A stretch of DNA of 52,947 nucleotides, taken from NCBI RefSeq assembly GCF_021129155.1, contig NZ_JAJOMC010000029.1:1-52947 (forward strand). Direction: 5' to 3'. This DNA comes from Arthrobacter sp. AK04. Lineage in GTDB: Bacteria; Actinomycetota; Actinomycetes; Actinomycetales; Micrococcaceae. The notes under the pieces were generated by a model, which worked only from the letters and a program-made list of their open reading frames with translations, searched no databases and was not told the origin of the DNA. Both the position numbers and the translations under genes were made by a program. Every line of letters starts with the position of its first letter. The stretch's first letter is position 1. Positions 16,219-25,869 of this stretch are shown piece by piece.

Positions 16219-17220
16219 ATGCCTGCCTCCACGCCGCACCCGCCCGCGCTCGAGGAACTCCTGGCCGGCGCCCACGTTGTCAGCCTGCCCATGCGGGTCA
16301 AGTTCCGCGGCATCATGGAGCGCGAATCGCTGCTGTTGCGGGGCCCGGCAGGCTGGGGTGAGTTCTGCCCGTTCCCTGAATACGGCGATGCCGAGGCGTC
16401 GCGCTGGCTGGCCGCCGCAATCGAGGCTGGCTGGGAGGGCTTCCCCGCGCCGCTGCGTTCCGCTGTCCCGGTCAACGCGACTGTCCCCGCCGTGCCTGCG
16501 GACCGGGTGCCCGAGGTGCTGGCGCGCTTCGGCCGGGTGGACGCCGTGAAGGTCAAGGTTGCCGAGCGCGGCCAGAACCTCGACGATGACGCCGCCCGGA
16601 TTGCCGCCGTGCGCGCGGCGCTGCCGGACGCCGCCATCCGCGTGGATGCCAACGGTGGCTGGGACGTGCCCGTGGCGGTCGAGGCACTTACCCGGCTTGC
16701 CGGCGTCGGGCTTGAATACGCTGAGCAGCCGGTGCCCACCATTGACGGACTGGCCGAGGTGCGCCGCCGGCTGCGGGCCGCGGGCACGCCGGTGCTGATC
16801 GCTGCTGACGAAAGTGTCCGCAAGGAGTCTGACCCCCTGCGCGTGGCGCGGGCCGGCGCGGCCGACCTTCTTGTGGTCAAGGTGGCGCCGCTCGGGGGAG
16901 TGCGGCGCGCGCTGGACATCGTGGCACAGGCCGGGCTGCCCGCCGTCGTCAGCTCCGCGCTGGACACCTCGGTGGGCATCCGCGCCGGCCTTGCCCTGGC
17001 GGCCGCCCTGCCCGAGCTGCCGTATGCGTGCGGGCTGGGGACGGTGTCCCTGTTTGAATCGGACATCATCACGGATCCTTTGGTGGCCGACGACGGCGCC
17101 ATCCGCCTCCGCGACGTTTCCGCCGACGCCGGGCTGCTTGAGCGGTACGCGGCTTCTCCGGAGCGCCGGGACTGGTGGCTGGCACGGCTCCGCCGCGTCC
17201 ACGCACTCTTGGCCCCCTGA
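16219..17220 (+). CDS. menC: o-Succinylbenzoate synthase (MenC)
   Basis: This 333-residue enolase-superfamily enzyme dehydrates SHCHC to o-succinylbenzoate in menaquinone synthesis. Catalytic residues are visible: KVK at 111-113, metal ligands Asp143 (RVDANGGW), Glu169 (EYAEQP) and Asp197 (IAADES), and Lys221 (VVKVAPLGG). TACAGT (16206-16211) ends seven bases before the ATG, indicating a leaderless transcript, so the start at 16219 was preferred to 16147. Its stop codon touches the first unit of a 32-bp repeat array. menD follows after phoX. Confidence 0.95.
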   Translation: MPASTPHPPALEELLAGAHVVSLPMRVKFRGIMERESLLLRGPAGWGEFCPFPEYGDAEASRWLAAAIEAGWEGFPAPLRSAVPVNATVPAVPADRVPEVLARFGRVDAVKVKVAERGQNLDDDAARIAAVRAALPDAAIRVDANGGWDVPVAVEALTRLAGVGLEYAEQPVPTIDGLAEVRRRLRAAGTPVLIAADESVRKESDPLRVARAGAADLLVVKVAPLGGVRRALDIVAQAGLPAVVSSALDTSVGIRAGLALAAALPELPYACGLGTVSLFESDIITDPLVADDGAIRLRDVSADAGLLERYAASPERRDWWLARLRRVHALLAP

Positions 17221-17314
17221 CACCCTCTCTCGGTTGATGCGGGTTTTCGTGACACCCTCTCTCAGTTGATGCGGGTTTTCCTGGCACCCTCTCTCACGTT
17301 TCTGCAGGTCACGG
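17219..17314 (+). repeat. Array 1 of 32-bp repeats (3 units)
   Basis: Three direct head-to-tail units of 32 bp begin at 17219, 17251 and 17283. Units 1 and 2 differ at two positions and share TTGATGCGGGTTTTC. The third has diverged in its second half. There are no spacers. The first unit overlaps the menC stop codon. The units match those of array 2 at 24 of 27 core positions. Confidence 0.85.
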
Positions 17315-17408
17315 GCGGTTAACCGGAATTTCACCTGGGATACTACTGCGCGTAGAAACCGGCTGACAGGGTGGGCGGGACCTCATAGAAATTCCTTGGA
17401 AGGCCCCC

Positions 17409-19484
17409 ATGTCTGAAACGACTGCCCGCAAGTTCACCCTGCTGCCGATGCTCGGCCATACCAAGGGCAAGCGCAGCGCCGTTACCTGCGCTTTGAAGTG
17501 CGACAACGCCTGCGCCGGCGACGTCTGCAACACCAGCTCCAACAGCTACTTCCGCGACATCGCCTCCGCCACCATCTCCCGGCGCGCCGCTCTGGGCTTC
17601 GGCGCCGCCGGTGCCCTCGCCGTCGTCCTCGGCTCTGCCGCAACCTCCCCTGACTCCGCACACGCCGCCGGCCTGTCCAAGGCCGCGAAGGAGGGCTTCG
17701 GTAAATCCAAACTGCAGTTCACGGCCATCCCGTCGATTGATGCCGCCGTGGACGCTGTGACCGTCCCGGAGGGCTTCACCTGGCAGCCGGTCATCCGCTG
17801 GGGTGACCCCATTTTCAATGGTGCGCCGGAGTTCGACCTGAACAACCAGACGGCCGCCGCGCAGGAGAAGCAGTTCGGCTACAACAACGACTACACGGAC
17901 ATCCTGGAGATCCCGGGCAGCAAGGGCCGCCGTGCTGTGCTCTTCGCCAACCATGAGTACACCAACGAGAACATCATGTTCCCGGCCACCATGCCCGCGG
18001 ACCAGATGCGCACTGTGGGGGCGGCCGCGCACGGGCTGTCCGTCGTGGAACTGGAGCGCAAGAACAAGAACAAGCCGTGGACATACGTCAAGGGCGCGCC
18101 GCTCAACCGCCGCTTCCTCAACAACACCGTCTACGAACTGACCGGCCCGGCCGCAGGCTCGTCACTGATCAAGACGGTGGAGGACCCTGCGGGCCGCTTC
18201 ATCAAGGGAACGCTGGGCAACTGCGCCGGCGGCACCACCCCCTGGGGCACCATCCTGTCCGGTGAGGAGAACTTCCAGAGCTACTTCGTGGCACCGGGAA
18301 CTTCCGCCGGGGACAAGCGGTACGGCATCACCAGCAAGCCGACTGCCCGCCAGTGGGAGCTGGACGAGCCCCGTTGGGACACCCGCAATCCCGGCTACGA
18401 GAACGAGGCCAACCGCTTCGGCTGGATCGTCGAAGTTGACCCGTTCGACCCCACCTCCACACCCAAGAAGCACTCCATGCTGGGCCGCTTCAAGCACGAG
18501 GGCGCCAACGTCATCATCGCCGAATCCGGGCATGTGGTGGCCTACTCCGGGGACGACGAGCGCTTCGACTACCTGTACAAGTTCGTTTCCAAGGACAAGT
18601 ACCGCGAGGGCGACCGCAAGCACAACATGACCCTGCTGTCCGCGGGCAGCCTCTACGTTGCCACGTTCACGGGCAACTCGCCGGCCGCCGAAATCACGGG
18701 CACCGGCGCCGTCCCCGCTGATGGCGCCTTCGATGGCATTGGCGAGTGGCTGCCGCTGGTGGTGGACGGTGCGTCCGCTGTTCCGGGCATGACCGTCGAG
18801 GAGGTCCTGGTGTACACCCGCCTGGCCGCCGACAAGGTTGGTCCCACCAAGATGGACCGCTGCGAGGACGTGGAGCCCAGCCTGCACACCGGCAAGGTCT
18901 ACGTGGCCTGCACCAACAACTCCAACCGCGGCGTTGGCTTGAACGAAGGCGCCACCGAGGTCAACCCGCGCAACCAGAACCGCGACGGCCACATCGTGGA
19001 GATCACCGAGACCGGCGGCCAAACCTCCACCACCTTCAGCTGGAACCTGCTCATGGTCTGCGGCGATCCGGCCCAGGGCGATGTCACGTACTTCTCCGGC
19101 TTCCCGGTGGACAAGGTTTCGCCCATCTCCTGCCCGGACAACCTCGCGTTCGACTCCGTGGGCAACCTCTGGATCTCCACGGACGGCGCCCCCTCCGGTA
19201 TCGGCCGCGCAGATGGCCTGTTCAAGGTCACCCTGGACGGCGCCGAGCGCGGCAAGGTGGAGCAGTTCCTGGCGGTCCCGCGCGACGGTGAGACCTGCGG
19301 CCCCATCATCCACGACGAGGAGCGCACCGTGTTCGTTGCGGTGCAGCACCCGGGCGAGGACGGCACCTTTGACGCGCAGGTTTCCTTCTTCCCGGACTAC
19401 GTAGCGGAGGGCACGACGCCGGCACCCGGCCAGGCGCGCGCACCCCGTCCGTCCGTGATCCAGGTGTTCCGCACGGACGCCTAG
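17409..19484 (+). CDS. PhoX-family phosphatase (DUF839), Tat-exported
   Basis: The 691-residue protein carries a twin-arginine signal, SRRAALGFGAAGALAVV (Arg58-Arg59), placed unusually far from the N-terminus, with a likely cleavage after AHA (about 87). The rest is a DUF839/PhoX beta-propeller: NHEYTNENIMFP, GTILSGEENFQSYF, RFKHEGANVIIAESGHVVAY and CPDNLAFDSVGNLWISTDG. PhoX enzymes are calcium/iron alkaline phosphatases that release phosphate from organic esters. GGAAGG precedes the ATG. The N-terminal cysteines (27, 31, 35, 40) are an oddity. Repeat arrays lie on both sides. Confidence 0.92.
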   Translation: MSETTARKFTLLPMLGHTKGKRSAVTCALKCDNACAGDVCNTSSNSYFRDIASATISRRAALGFGAAGALAVVLGSAATSPDSAHAAGLSKAAKEGFGKSKLQFTAIPSIDAAVDAVTVPEGFTWQPVIRWGDPIFNGAPEFDLNNQTAAAQEKQFGYNNDYTDILEIPGSKGRRAVLFANHEYTNENIMFPATMPADQMRTVGAAAHGLSVVELERKNKNKPWTYVKGAPLNRRFLNNTVYELTGPAAGSSLIKTVEDPAGRFIKGTLGNCAGGTTPWGTILSGEENFQSYFVAPGTSAGDKRYGITSKPTARQWELDEPRWDTRNPGYENEANRFGWIVEVDPFDPTSTPKKHSMLGRFKHEGANVIIAESGHVVAYSGDDERFDYLYKFVSKDKYREGDRKHNMTLLSAGSLYVATFTGNSPAAEITGTGAVPADGAFDGIGEWLPLVVDGASAVPGMTVEEVLVYTRLAADKVGPTKMDRCEDVEPSLHTGKVYVACTNNSNRGVGLNEGATEVNPRNQNRDGHIVEITETGGQTSTTFSWNLLMVCGDPAQGDVTYFSGFPVDKVSPISCPDNLAFDSVGNLWISTDGAPSGIGRADGLFKVTLDGAERGKVEQFLAVPRDGETCGPIIHDEERTVFVAVQHPGEDGTFDAQVSFFPDYVAEGTTPAPGQARAPRPSVIQVFRTDA

Positions 19485-19493
19485 GCCCGACGG

Positions 19494-19589
19494 CGACGCT
19501 CTATCACTTAACACCGGGTTTTCGGCAACGCTCTATCATTTAACACCGGTTTCTCGGCAACGCTCTATCACCTTTTCGTCCGGCCTTGG
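19494..19589 (+). repeat. Array 2a of 32-bp repeats (3 forward units)
   Basis: Three 32-bp units start at 19494, 19526 and 19558 and share CGCTCTATCA followed by TTAACACCGG in the first two. The third diverges after ATCACC. Together with 19595-19676 they make a large inverted structure just after phoX. Confidence 0.85.
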
Positions 19590-19594
19590 GCGGC

Positions 19595-19676
19595 AGGTGA
19601 TAGAGCGTTCCGGTGAAACCCACATCAAGTGATAGAGCGTTCCGGTAAAACCCGCATCAAATGAGAGAGCGTCCGG
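19595..19676 (-). repeat. Array 2b of 32-bp repeats (inverted units)
   Basis: These are two full inverted units (19613-19644 and 19645-19676) and a partial one (19595-19612). AACGCTCTATCACC (19559-19572) and GGTGATAGAGCGTT (19596-19609) form a perfect 14-bp stem at the centre. The last unit, read on the minus strand, has TTGATGCGGGTTTT exactly as in array 1. Confidence 0.85.
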
Positions 19677-19693
19677 GGTGGCAGACTGGTTTG

Positions 19694-21532
19694 GTGACTT
19701 CGCTGAACGAGCCTTCCCCGGACACCACGCCTGACCCCGCTTCTAATACCGCACCTGACACCTCTTCTGAGGACGCACCTGACAGCACGCCTGGCACCTC
19801 GTCGGTCAGCACACCGGACGCCGAATCCGGTGCCGGAACCCAGCTGAGCGCGCTGGCGGCGGCGCGAATCGCTGTCGGGGTGTTGGTCGACGGCGGCGTG
19901 CAGCACGTTGTGGTCTCGCCTGGGTCCCGCTCGGCCCCCATGGCGTACGCCCTTGCCGAGGCGTCGGCCGAGGGCAGGGTGGAGTTGCTGGTCCGGATTG
20001 ACGAGCGGTCGGCCGGGTTCACGGCGCTGGGCCTGGCCTTGGCCACGGGATCTCCCGCGGCCGTGCTGACAACGTCCGGGACCGCCGTGGGGAACCTGAT
20101 GCCCGCGGTGATGGAGGCCAATCATGCCGCTGTGCCCCTGGTGGTGCTGTCCGCCGACCGGCCGGACGAGCTGCGCGGAACCGGTGCCAACCAGACCACC
20201 GTCCAGCCTGACCTTTTCGGCGAGCAGGTGCGATTCGCCGTCGATATACCCGCCGGCACCGACCCCCGGCGCGCCATCCAGACGGGCCTGTCCGCCGCCA
20301 CCGGAGCGTTCCCGGACCTCCCGCCCGGCCCGGTCCAGCTGAACCTGGCGTTCCGTGACCCGCTGGTTCCGTCGCCGGGGGAGGAGCTGCCGCCTGCAAC
20401 TGAGCGGCCGCGCTACCGGATCGGCACCGAGCCGCTCATCATGAGCCTGCCTCCAGCATCAACGGAATTGCCGGAGCGGCGCACCGTAATACTCGCAGGG
20501 CACGACGCCGGGCCCGTCGCCGAGGCGTTTGCCCGCGCCCATGGCCTCCCGCTGCTGGCAGAACCGTCCTCCAACGCCCGCTTCGGGCCCAATGCGGTAG
20601 GGCCATACCGGCTGCTGCTGGAGCACTTCGGTCCCGGCGCGGACATGCCGATTGAACGGGTGGTCCTCTTTGGCCGGCCCACGCTGTCCCGCCCGGTGGC
20701 AGCACTTCTGGCCAGGGCAGACGTGCAGGCAGCCCTTTACCAGCCTGTTCCGGTGGCCTGGTACGAGCCCGGCCGGCGCACAGAGCTGCCGCTGGAAAAC
20801 CTCGCCGACCTGGCAGACTTCGCCGGCCGGGGGGCCGCAGAGTGGTTGGATACCTGGCTGCTCGCGGGCTCGGCAGCCCAGCATGCCCTGGACGGCATAC
20901 TTTCGGCCGAAGCTCTTGCGAGTGGTCCGGCAGTGGGTTCTCTGGTGTGGAAGCACACCCGCGGACAGCTCCTCCTGGGTTCGTCCAACGGCATCCGCGA
21001 CGTGGACCTCGCCGGCCTTCCGGCCCCTGAACCTGCCGCTGCCGTGTATGCCAACCGTGGCCTCGCCGGGATCGACGGCACCCTCTCCACCGCCACCGGC
21101 ATCGCCATCGGGGGCCGGCAGGAAACCACCGTCCTGCTGGGCGACGTCACGTTCCTGCATGACGTCGGCGGCCTGCTCCTGGGTTCCGGGGAGGAGCAGC
21201 CGCAGCTGCGGATCGTTGTCCTCAACGACTCCGGCGGCGCCATCTTCGACCTGCTGGAACATGGGACTGTGCGTGAGGCGGGAACATATGGCGACGCCGT
21301 CGAACGCCTCTTCGGCACCCCCCACACAGTGGACATCGCCGCACTTGCGACGGCGTACGGCGTTGGGCATTGCTCGGTAAGCACGACGGCGGCACTCGCC
21401 GAGGCGCTCAAGCAGCCGATCGAGGGCCGCAGCATCGTGGAAGTCCGCACGGACCGCAGCAGCCTGCGCGCCCTGCACACCCGGATCAAAGAGGCCGTCG
21501 CCGCCGCAGTCGGGGGAGTACTGGCGCGCTAA
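19694..21532 (+). CDS. menD: SEPHCHC synthase (MenD)
   Basis: This 612-residue thiamine-diphosphate enzyme adds 2-oxoglutarate-derived succinic semialdehyde to isochorismate, the first committed menaquinone step. Visible motifs are HVVVSPGSRSAPMAYAL, RIDERSAGFTALGLAL (with the cofactor-activating Glu), LTTSGTAVGNLMPAVMEA and SADRPDELRGTGANQTTVQ. The GTG at 19694 was chosen because the ATG at 19661 lies inside the repeat array. CAGACT ends six bases before it, a possible leaderless promoter. The first ~45 residues are a Thr/Ser/Pro-rich extension. The gene ends with a 4-bp convergent overlap with a MarR gene. Confidence 0.95.
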   Translation: MTSLNEPSPDTTPDPASNTAPDTSSEDAPDSTPGTSSVSTPDAESGAGTQLSALAAARIAVGVLVDGGVQHVVVSPGSRSAPMAYALAEASAEGRVELLVRIDERSAGFTALGLALATGSPAAVLTTSGTAVGNLMPAVMEANHAAVPLVVLSADRPDELRGTGANQTTVQPDLFGEQVRFAVDIPAGTDPRRAIQTGLSAATGAFPDLPPGPVQLNLAFRDPLVPSPGEELPPATERPRYRIGTEPLIMSLPPASTELPERRTVILAGHDAGPVAEAFARAHGLPLLAEPSSNARFGPNAVGPYRLLLEHFGPGADMPIERVVLFGRPTLSRPVAALLARADVQAALYQPVPVAWYEPGRRTELPLENLADLADFAGRGAAEWLDTWLLAGSAAQHALDGILSAEALASGPAVGSLVWKHTRGQLLLGSSNGIRDVDLAGLPAPEPAAAVYANRGLAGIDGTLSTATGIAIGGRQETTVLLGDVTFLHDVGGLLLGSGEEQPQLRIVVLNDSGGAIFDLLEHGTVREAGTYGDAVERLFGTPHTVDIAALATAYGVGHCSVSTTAALAEALKQPIEGRSIVEVRTDRSSLRALHTRIKEAVAAAVGGVLAR

Positions 21533-22020
21533 GAGGGGGAGTCCGGCTCAAGTTTCGCCATGACACGGGAGGACAGCTCGACCAGCATGCGCCGCTCCTC
21601 CGGTTTCATCAGCTCAAGGAAGTTCTCCCTGACCCAATCGATGTGTCCTGGAGCAGCGGCTCGCAGGGCTGCCCTGCCGGCCTGCGTGAGATGAACCAGA
21701 ATGCCGCGGGCATCATCGTGCGCCGGTTCCCGGCTGACAAGCCCACGTTCTTCCATCCGTCGCAATTGATGCGCAAGCCGGCTGCGGTCCCAGCCGGCAC
21801 TGTGGCCGAGGTCCCGGGCCCGCATTCCGCCGGCGCCGGCCGCGGCAAGGGGAGCGAGCATCTGGTAATCGGCGCCTGATACGCCGCTTCCGGCCAACTG
21901 CCTTTCCATCCCGGCTGCCAGTTGCCGGCTGAAGAGGATGTAGGCAAACCACACTTCCTCTTCGTCCCGGGTCAGGCGGCGATACTCAGGCAACGTGCAT
22001 CCTATTCCTGGAGGAACCAT
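21529..22020 (-). CDS. MarR-family transcriptional regulator
   Basis: The 163-residue protein is a winged helix-turn-helix of the MarR type: SGVSGADYQMLAPLAAAGAG, then RARDLGHSAGWDRSRLAHQL (recognition helix) and RRMEERGLVSREPAHDDARG (wing). The first codon may instead be a TTG at 21993, which has AGGA close upstream. It is divergent from a YceI gene, with two near-identical 18-bp direct repeats between them, so it probably controls both genes. The inducer is unknown. Confidence 0.9.
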   Translation of the reverse strand: MVPPGIGCTLPEYRRLTRDEEEVWFAYILFSRQLAAGMERQLAGSGVSGADYQMLAPLAAAGAGGMRARDLGHSAGWDRSRLAHQLRRMEERGLVSREPAHDDARGILVHLTQAGRAALRAAAPGHIDWVRENFLELMKPEERRMLVELSSRVMAKLEPDSPS

Positions 22021-22023
22021 ATA

Positions 22024-22072
22024 GTTGTTGACACGTCAGCATAACAGGGGCAGTGTTGTTGACACATCAGCA
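22024..22072. promoter_or_regulatory. Paired 18-bp operator-like repeats between marR and yceI
   Basis: GTTGTTGACACGTCAGCA (22024-22041) recurs with one change at 22055-22072, spaced 31 bp, about three helix turns, on the same strand. Each copy contains the imperfect dyad GTTGAC-N2-GTCAGC (ATCAGC in the second) and a TTGACA hexamer. Confidence 0.65.
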
Positions 22073-22118
22073 ATTTCCCGGCGCGGGGGAAGCGGGCCAA
22101 GCCCTAAGGAACAACGCC

Positions 22119-22658
22119 ATGACCACGCAATCAGTCACAGACCTCCCCACACTGCCGGACGCCGGCACGTACCGGGTTGACCCCCAACGCTCCAGCGTCC
22201 TCTACTCCTGCCGGCACATGTTCGGCCTGGGAAGGGTCCGCGCCGACTTCACCATCTCCTCCGGGCTACTGAACGTCTCCTCAACATTGGCAGGGAGCAG
22301 CGCCAGTGCCACCATCGACGCGGCCAGTTTCGACTCCGCCAATGAGCGGCGGGACCGCGACGTCAAAGGCCGGGGCCTGCTCGATGTGGCCGCCTTTCCG
22401 ACCATCGCCTTCTCGTCAACGGGGATTCGCGAGGATGGAGGTGCCATACTTGCCGGGATTGTGGCCATGCACGGAGTGGAAGCTGCCGTGGAAGTGACGG
22501 TCCTGTCCTGGGAGTCCCCGGCTCCCGGCCAAATCCGCGTTACGGCGCGGGCCAACCATCTGGACCGTTATTTGTTCGGGATCACGGGTGCAAGGGGCTT
22601 CGTGGGCCGCTACTTCGACCTCGCCTTCCAGGTGGTTGCAGTACGCACCGGAAGATAA
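22119..22658 (+). CDS. YceI family protein (lipid-binding lipocalin-like)
   Basis: The 179-residue protein is a YceI-like beta-barrel: GTYRVDPQRSSVLYSCRHMF at the N-terminus, SFDSANERRDRDVKGRGLLD in the middle and a C-terminal strand FDLAFQVVAV. Family members bind polyprenoids or other amphiphiles. No signal peptide is present, so this one is cytoplasmic. AAGGA (22106-22110) supports the ATG at 22119. It is divergently paired with a MarR regulator. A link to the nearby quinone genes is tempting because of polyprenoid binding, but it is only inference. Confidence 0.9.
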   Translation: MTTQSVTDLPTLPDAGTYRVDPQRSSVLYSCRHMFGLGRVRADFTISSGLLNVSSTLAGSSASATIDAASFDSANERRDRDVKGRGLLDVAAFPTIAFSSTGIREDGGAILAGIVAMHGVEAAVEVTVLSWESPAPGQIRVTARANHLDRYLFGITGARGFVGRYFDLAFQVVAVRTGR

Positions 22659-22718
22659 GCCCGCCGCGCTGCTCCGTGTCCATCCAGCACGGGACACCCT
22701 GCGGGTAGGTCCGTTGGT

Positions 22719-23948
22719 TCATGCCCCGGTCCTGTTCATGCTTTCCTTCATCGCCGCTTCGAACGCAGGCAGGCTGCGTTCGATCATGTCATCGTTGGCC
22801 GTCAGGGAGATCCGGAAAAATCCGGGCGTCTCAAACAGCACACCAGGGAAAACAAAGACATTCCGGCGGGCAAGGGACTCTGTGAACGCCTCGTCGTCCC
22901 CAACGGGGGAAGTTGCATACAGGTAGAACGTGCCCTCCGGCCGGTGGAGGTGGTAACCCATGCCGCTGAGGGCATCCACGAGCCGGTCCCGACGCCGCTG
23001 CAGCTGGCCGACGTCGATGGTGAACTTCTCCAGTTCAGGCAGCGCATGCTGCAGCAGGGCGTTGGGATACACCCAGCCCATGGCCACCTGCAGGCCGCTA
23101 ATTGCGGGGCGCATCTCCTCCCGCTGCGGCATGGTGGGCGGCAGCGCCAAGTAGCCCACCCGCTGCCCCGGGGAGAGGTGGGTTTTGCCGTAGGAGTACG
23201 CCAGCAGGGTGTGGGCATAGAACTCCACAGGACTGTGGAAGCGGAGGCCGTCGAACACAATCCGGTTGTAGGCCTCGTCCGACACCAGGTAGATCCGCCG
23301 GCGTATCCTCGCCGAGGCAGCCTCCAGCAGCTCCGACAGCCGGCGCAGCAGCTCGGGAGGATAGACCCGTCCGGTGGGGTTGTTGGGCGAATTTACGATC
23401 ACAACCCGGGTCCGGTCCGTAATGCCAGCCTCAATCGCGCCGAGATCCAGATCGAACGTGGTGGTGTTGACTTTCACCTTCACCGGAACCAGGCCGGCTT
23501 CAAGGATGAGGGGCTCATACAGGAACCACGGCGGCAAACTGAAGATGACCTCATCGCCCGGGTCGGCGACCGTCTTTAGCGCCAACGCGATTGCGGCGAA
23601 GCCCCCCGTGGTGAGGTAAATATCCTCTGTCCGGAATGGTAGGCCCAGCAGCTGCTCGAGGGACTCCGCCGCCGCCTGCCGGGCAGCCTCGCCATTGGTC
23701 TGATAAGCGAACCACTGATCGTGCTGCGGAGTGAGGGCATCCCGCAGCGTGTTGACGTAGCGCTCGGCCGGCATTTGATGCGGGTTGCCGAACGTGAAAT
23801 CACAGACTTCCGCCAACTGGCCCTTCCGGCGCACGTTCGCCGCCGTGATGTAGGCATCGACCCGCTGGAAGGAGGGGATGGACGCCAGCCGGGCAGCGCG
23901 ATCCGATACTGCGGCGGTGGCCCGGGACGGGGTGGCGGAATCTGTCAT
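22719..23948 (-). CDS. Class I/II PLP-dependent aminotransferase
   Basis: This 409-residue fold-type I aminotransferase has the substrate/PLP motif NSPNNPTG (186-193), SDEAYN with Asp224 and Tyr227, and the Schiff-base Lys255 in SYGKTHLSPGQR, followed by GYLALP. This set matches aspartate/aromatic aminotransferase-like enzymes. The exact amino donor is not deducible. An AGAGGAGCG ribosome site supports the start. It is convergent with the YceI gene and separated from the amino acid transporter operon by about 290 bp. Confidence 0.9.
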   Translation of the reverse strand: MTDSATPSRATAAVSDRAARLASIPSFQRVDAYITAANVRRKGQLAEVCDFTFGNPHQMPAERYVNTLRDALTPQHDQWFAYQTNGEAARQAAAESLEQLLGLPFRTEDIYLTTGGFAAIALALKTVADPGDEVIFSLPPWFLYEPLILEAGLVPVKVKVNTTTFDLDLGAIEAGITDRTRVVIVNSPNNPTGRVYPPELLRRLSELLEAASARIRRRIYLVSDEAYNRIVFDGLRFHSPVEFYAHTLLAYSYGKTHLSPGQRVGYLALPPTMPQREEMRPAISGLQVAMGWVYPNALLQHALPELEKFTIDVGQLQRRRDRLVDALSGMGYHLHRPEGTFYLYATSPVGDDEAFTESLARRNVFVFPGVLFETPGFFRISLTANDDMIERSLPAFEAAMKESMNRTGA

Positions 23949-24157
23949 GCCAGCGCTCCTCTAGCGGCCGCCGGTTGTGGCGGCAGTCGGAATGGCCAGC
24001 GCGCTGCTGAGCCAGTGGAGGCTGTAGAAGGACCCATTGTCGGCTCCACCATGCGGCGATGTAAAGGGCCCGCCGCAACGAACGTGCATCAGCCGGCGCC
24101 CCGCCGTCGTACGCGTTTTGTCTGATTTCGACGCGCCAATCACCTGCCGACGCGGAA

Positions 24158-24197
24158 ATGCCCTGGCGCTACCGGAATACCAGTAGCGCCAGGGCAT
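24158..24197 (-). terminator. Terminator of the amino acid ABC operon
   Basis: ATGCCCTGGCGCTAC and GTAGCGCCAGGGCAT form a perfect 15-bp stem with a 10-base loop, 38 bp after the stop of the ATPase gene. The remaining DNA from 23949 to 24234 holds no recognisable gene. Confidence 0.8.
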
Positions 24198-24234
24198 CTG
24201 CGCGTCGAGATCGAACCAGCGATTCGAAGGGGGC

Positions 24235-25035
<801 letters not shown>

Positions 25036-25047
25036 AGTCTTCCCTGC

Positions 25048-25839
25048 CTATCGATTGTTCCGCGCGGTGCGGCTTTCGAACTTCCGGGCCAGGAAGCTCA
25101 GGGGGATGGTGATCACCAGGTAGAAGGCACCTGCGACCAGAAGCGGCGTAAGGCCTGCGCCGAGGCTGGAAATGCCGTCGCGGCCGAACTTGGTGAGCTC
25201 GTACTGCGAGGCGGTGAGGCCCAGGACGTAGATCAGCGAGGAATCCTTGGTCAGCAGGATGACCTCGTTGGTCAGCGGCGGCAGCACGATCTTGAAGGCC
25301 TGCGGGATGACGATGGTGATCATGGCCCGCCACTGCGGCATGCCCAGCGAACGGGCGGCTTCCAGCTGGCCCTTCGGCACGGCCTGCAGGCCTGCGCGGA
25401 GGGTTTCGGCGATGTAGGCCGAGGCCACCATGCCCAGCGAAACCATGACGATCACGGTGATGTTCCAGGAAACGCCGAAGGCCAGCGGCACGCCGTAGCC
25501 GAAGGCGATGAACACCAGCAGCGCCGGGATCCCGCGGAAGAACTCGATGTAGCCGGAGGCGATCCAGCGGTACAGGGGGAAGCTGGAGAGCTTCATAAGG
25601 GCCAGCAGCAGGCCGCCGGAGAGGCCCACGATGAAGCCGAGGAACGTGTAGATCAGGGTGTTCGTCAGCCCGGTGACGAAGATGCCCGGGAACATGGGCC
25701 CGATCTTGCCGAAGTTGAAGACGCTGTTGCCGATGGTCTCCCAGTCGGTGGCCAGGATCAGCGCGGCGATGGCCACCACGAAGATTCCCGCCTGGACATA
25801 CAGGCTTACTCTGGCTCGCTGACGTGCGGTCATTGCCAT
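25048..25839 (-). CDS. Polar amino acid ABC transporter permease
   Basis: The 263-residue permease has about five to six membrane helices and the cytoplasmic EAA loop ETLRAGLQAVPKGQLEAARS followed by LGMPQWRAM, which docks to the ATPase. The region RWIASGYIEFFRGIPALLVF is characteristic of His/Glu/Gln-type permeases. A single permease gene suggests a homodimer. It follows the binding-protein gene after a 150-bp gap that holds a hairpin. Confidence 0.93.
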   Translation of the reverse strand: MAMTARQRARVSLYVQAGIFVVAIAALILATDWETIGNSVFNFGKIGPMFPGIFVTGLTNTLIYTFLGFIVGLSGGLLLALMKLSSFPLYRWIASGYIEFFRGIPALLVFIAFGYGVPLAFGVSWNITVIVMVSLGMVASAYIAETLRAGLQAVPKGQLEAARSLGMPQWRAMITIVIPQAFKIVLPPLTNEVILLTKDSSLIYVLGLTASQYELTKFGRDGISSLGAGLTPLLVAGAFYLVITIPLSFLARKFESRTARNNR

Positions 25840-25869
25840 GGGTTGCTCACATTCGTTGTGCGTGGCAGA

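Noticed and set aside
15130..17334. A 734-codon minus-strand frame covering menC
   Set aside because: Only the part after 16035 encodes a recognisable protein (PAP2). The rest is the antisense of menC and shows no domain.
18162..19514. A 450-codon frame antisense to phoX and similar long antisense frames elsewhere (for example 35311-37068)
   Set aside because: These arise from GC-rich codon bias opposite strongly supported genes. They lack ribosome sites and domains.
17219..19676. Possible CRISPR array because of regular 32-bp repeats
   Set aside because: Units are head-to-tail without unique spacers, some are inverted, and no cas gene is present.
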